Origin: Flavobacteriales bacterium
Lineage (GTDB): Bacteria > Bacteroidota > Bacteroidia > Flavobacteriales_D > Sanyastnellaceae
Direction of reading: 5' to 3'
DNA: 14,390 nucleotides
Assembly (NCBI GenBank): GCA_947464885.1
Contig: CANHYZ010000014.1
Span: forward strand, 1-14,390
The notes beneath the pieces were generated by a model. The model was not told where the DNA came from. It saw only the letters and a list, made by a program, of their open reading frames with translations, and searched no databases. The translations under genes were made by a program, and so were the position numbers. Of this stretch, positions 13,255 to 14,390 are shown piece by piece (positions within the stretch are counted from its first letter, which is position 1; every line of letters starts with the position of its first letter).

Positions 13255-14390
13255 ATGAAGAAGAATTTGTTGTTAGTCGCTATGGCCTTTGCCGGCGGAG
13301 TTGTTGCCTTGGGCTCTTACCGCCTGTTTTTTGAATCGCAAACGGAAGCGCATTGGAGTCAACCTCTGCAAGCTGCCGATTACAGTACATCGTTTGCATC
13401 CCTTGCTCCCGAAGTCGCAGGAGATTTCAGTGTGGCAGCCGAACGAACGGTCAATACTGTTGTTCACGTTAAAACCACCACTACGATGCAACCGGCCTAC
13501 AATCCGTGGTCGGATTTCTTCGGCTACCGTCAGCAACCCCAAGTGCAGAGTGCGTCGGGCTCGGGGGTCATCATTAGCAACGACGGCTATATTATCACCA
13601 ACAATCACGTTGTGGAAGGGGTGGAGAAACTTATGGTCACACTCAATAACAACAAGGAATACGAGGCCACATTGGTTGGCCGCGACCCGAGCACAGATAT
13701 CGCCGTAATCAAGATAGATGAGGGTAATCTACCCGCAATCACGTGGGGCAACAGCGATGATGTGCGCATTGGTCAGTGGGTGATTGCGGTGGGAAACCCC
13801 TTTGATCTCACCAGCACTGTTACAGCCGGCATCGTAAGCGCTAAGGCGCGCAACATCAACATTCTCGGAGGAACGAATCAGAACGGTGAGGAGATTTTCC
13901 CCGTAGAATCATTCATTCAAACGGACGCTGCCGTGAATCCGGGCAACAGCGGTGGAGCACTGGTCAATACCCGCGGCGAATTGATTGGAATCAATACCGC
14001 CATTCAAACCCGTTCAGGGGCATTTGCCGGTTATTCGTTTGCAGTGCCCTCATCGATTGCTAAAAAGGTTTCCAAGGACATTATCGAGTTTGGTCACGTG
14101 CAGCGCGCCTTCATCGGCGTTAGAATCGATGAGGTCGATCAAGAAATCGCCAAGGAGAAAGGCTTAAAGGATGTTGCCGGAATTTATGTTGCGGCCCTTT
14201 CAGAAGGTGGCGCAGCTGCAGAGAGCGGCATCCGCCAAGGCGATATTATTCAAAAGGTGGATGAGCGTCCGGTCAACAACATGCCGCAGTTGCAGGAACA
14301 AGTGAGCCGTTATCGTCCCGGTGATAAAGTGAAAGTCACCGTATGGCGCGACGGAAAGCAACAAGTCGTAGACGTGACCTTGCGCAACCG
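13255..14390 (+). CDS. htrA: HtrA/Deg family periplasmic serine protease, 3' end outside window
   Basis: The first 378 codons of a trypsin-like protease/chaperone that degrades misfolded envelope proteins; the frame is still open at the right edge. An N-terminal hydrophobic segment (about 4-21) is a signal peptide or membrane anchor. The protease domain spans about 60-280, with the full catalytic triad: H118 (TNNHVV), D148 (STDIAV) and S232 (NPGNSGGAL). It also has SGSGVIISNDGYI before the His and the FAVPSSIAKKV segment at its end. A first PDZ domain follows (about 285-375) with the carboxylate-binding loop FIGVRI and ESGIRQGDIIQKV. A second PDZ, if present, would be beyond the window. A Q-linker-like loop (YNPWSDFFGYRQQPQVQ) resembles the LA loop region, much shortened compared with E. 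coli DegP, closer to DegQ/DegS. It is divergent from the DUF4249 gene. Confidence 0.96.
   Translation, partial: MKKNLLLVAMAFAGGVVALGSYRLFFESQTEAHWSQPLQAADYSTSFASLAPEVAGDFSVAAERTVNTVVHVKTTTTMQPAYNPWSDFFGYRQQPQVQSASGSGVIISNDGYIITNNHVVEGVEKLMVTLNNNKEYEATLVGRDPSTDIAVIKIDEGNLPAITWGNSDDVRIGQWVIAVGNPFDLTSTVTAGIVSAKARNINILGGTNQNGEEIFPVESFIQTDAAVNPGNSGGALVNTRGELIGINTAIQTRSGAFAGYSFAVPSSIAKKVSKDIIEFGHVQRAFIGVRIDEVDQEIAKEKGLKDVAGIYVAALSEGGAAAESGIRQGDIIQKVDERPVNNMPQLQEQVSRYRPGDKVKVTVWRDGKQQVVDVTLRN

Overview
The window looks like a chromosomal segment from a Bacteroidota member, most likely a flavobacterial or Cryomorphaceae-like lineage of moderate GC. The evidence is: families typical of that phylum (DUF2141, DUF4249, a TonB receptor with a CarboxypepD_reg-like N-terminus, a DUF7033-type deacetylase); almost no Shine-Dalgarno sequences before starts; and -7 boxes of the Bacteroidota form TAnnTTTG or TAnnTTCG, best seen before rpsT (TTTG-N19-TATATTTG). 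Genus-level placement is not possible from sequence alone. No tRNA, rRNA, CRISPR, IS element or phage gene was seen, and no gene-free stretch exceeds about 215 bp.

Region 1 (1-4586, +) is a tight four-gene unit: the 3' end of a CrtI-type phytoene desaturase, an RPE65-type carotenoid cleavage oxygenase, a secreted DUF2141 protein and a TonB-dependent outer-membrane receptor. Gaps are 6 bp, 3 bp and a 1-base stop/start overlap. Carotenoid synthesis, carotenoid cleavage, a secreted small protein and an outer-membrane transporter thus appear to be co-expressed, possibly around retinal or another apocarotenoid.

Region 2 (4587-6977) holds tpiA and prmA (ATGA overlap), queD, and an unrecognised 34-residue lysine-rich ORF. 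The spaces around the last two are filled by three arrays of 7-bp repeats that share a TCRYNNN skeleton although their sequences differ. The middle array is palindromic and folds into a 28-bp terminator-like hairpin. This is the least explained feature of the window.

Region 3 (6970-8980) has a membrane GT39/ArnT-like glycosyltransferase on the minus strand, a 215-bp divergent intergenic region with several inverted repeats and promoter-like boxes, then monocistronic rpsT with a textbook promoter and terminator.

Region 4 (8981-12085, +) is radC - wecB - polysaccharide-deacetylase-like gene, compact and probably co-transcribed, linking a JAMM-domain protein with cell-surface polysaccharide synthesis. 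It converges, sharing stop-codon bases, on a minus-strand DUF4249 lipoprotein gene (12082-13071). That gene is divergent from an HtrA/Deg periplasmic protease (13255 onward), which runs off the right edge.
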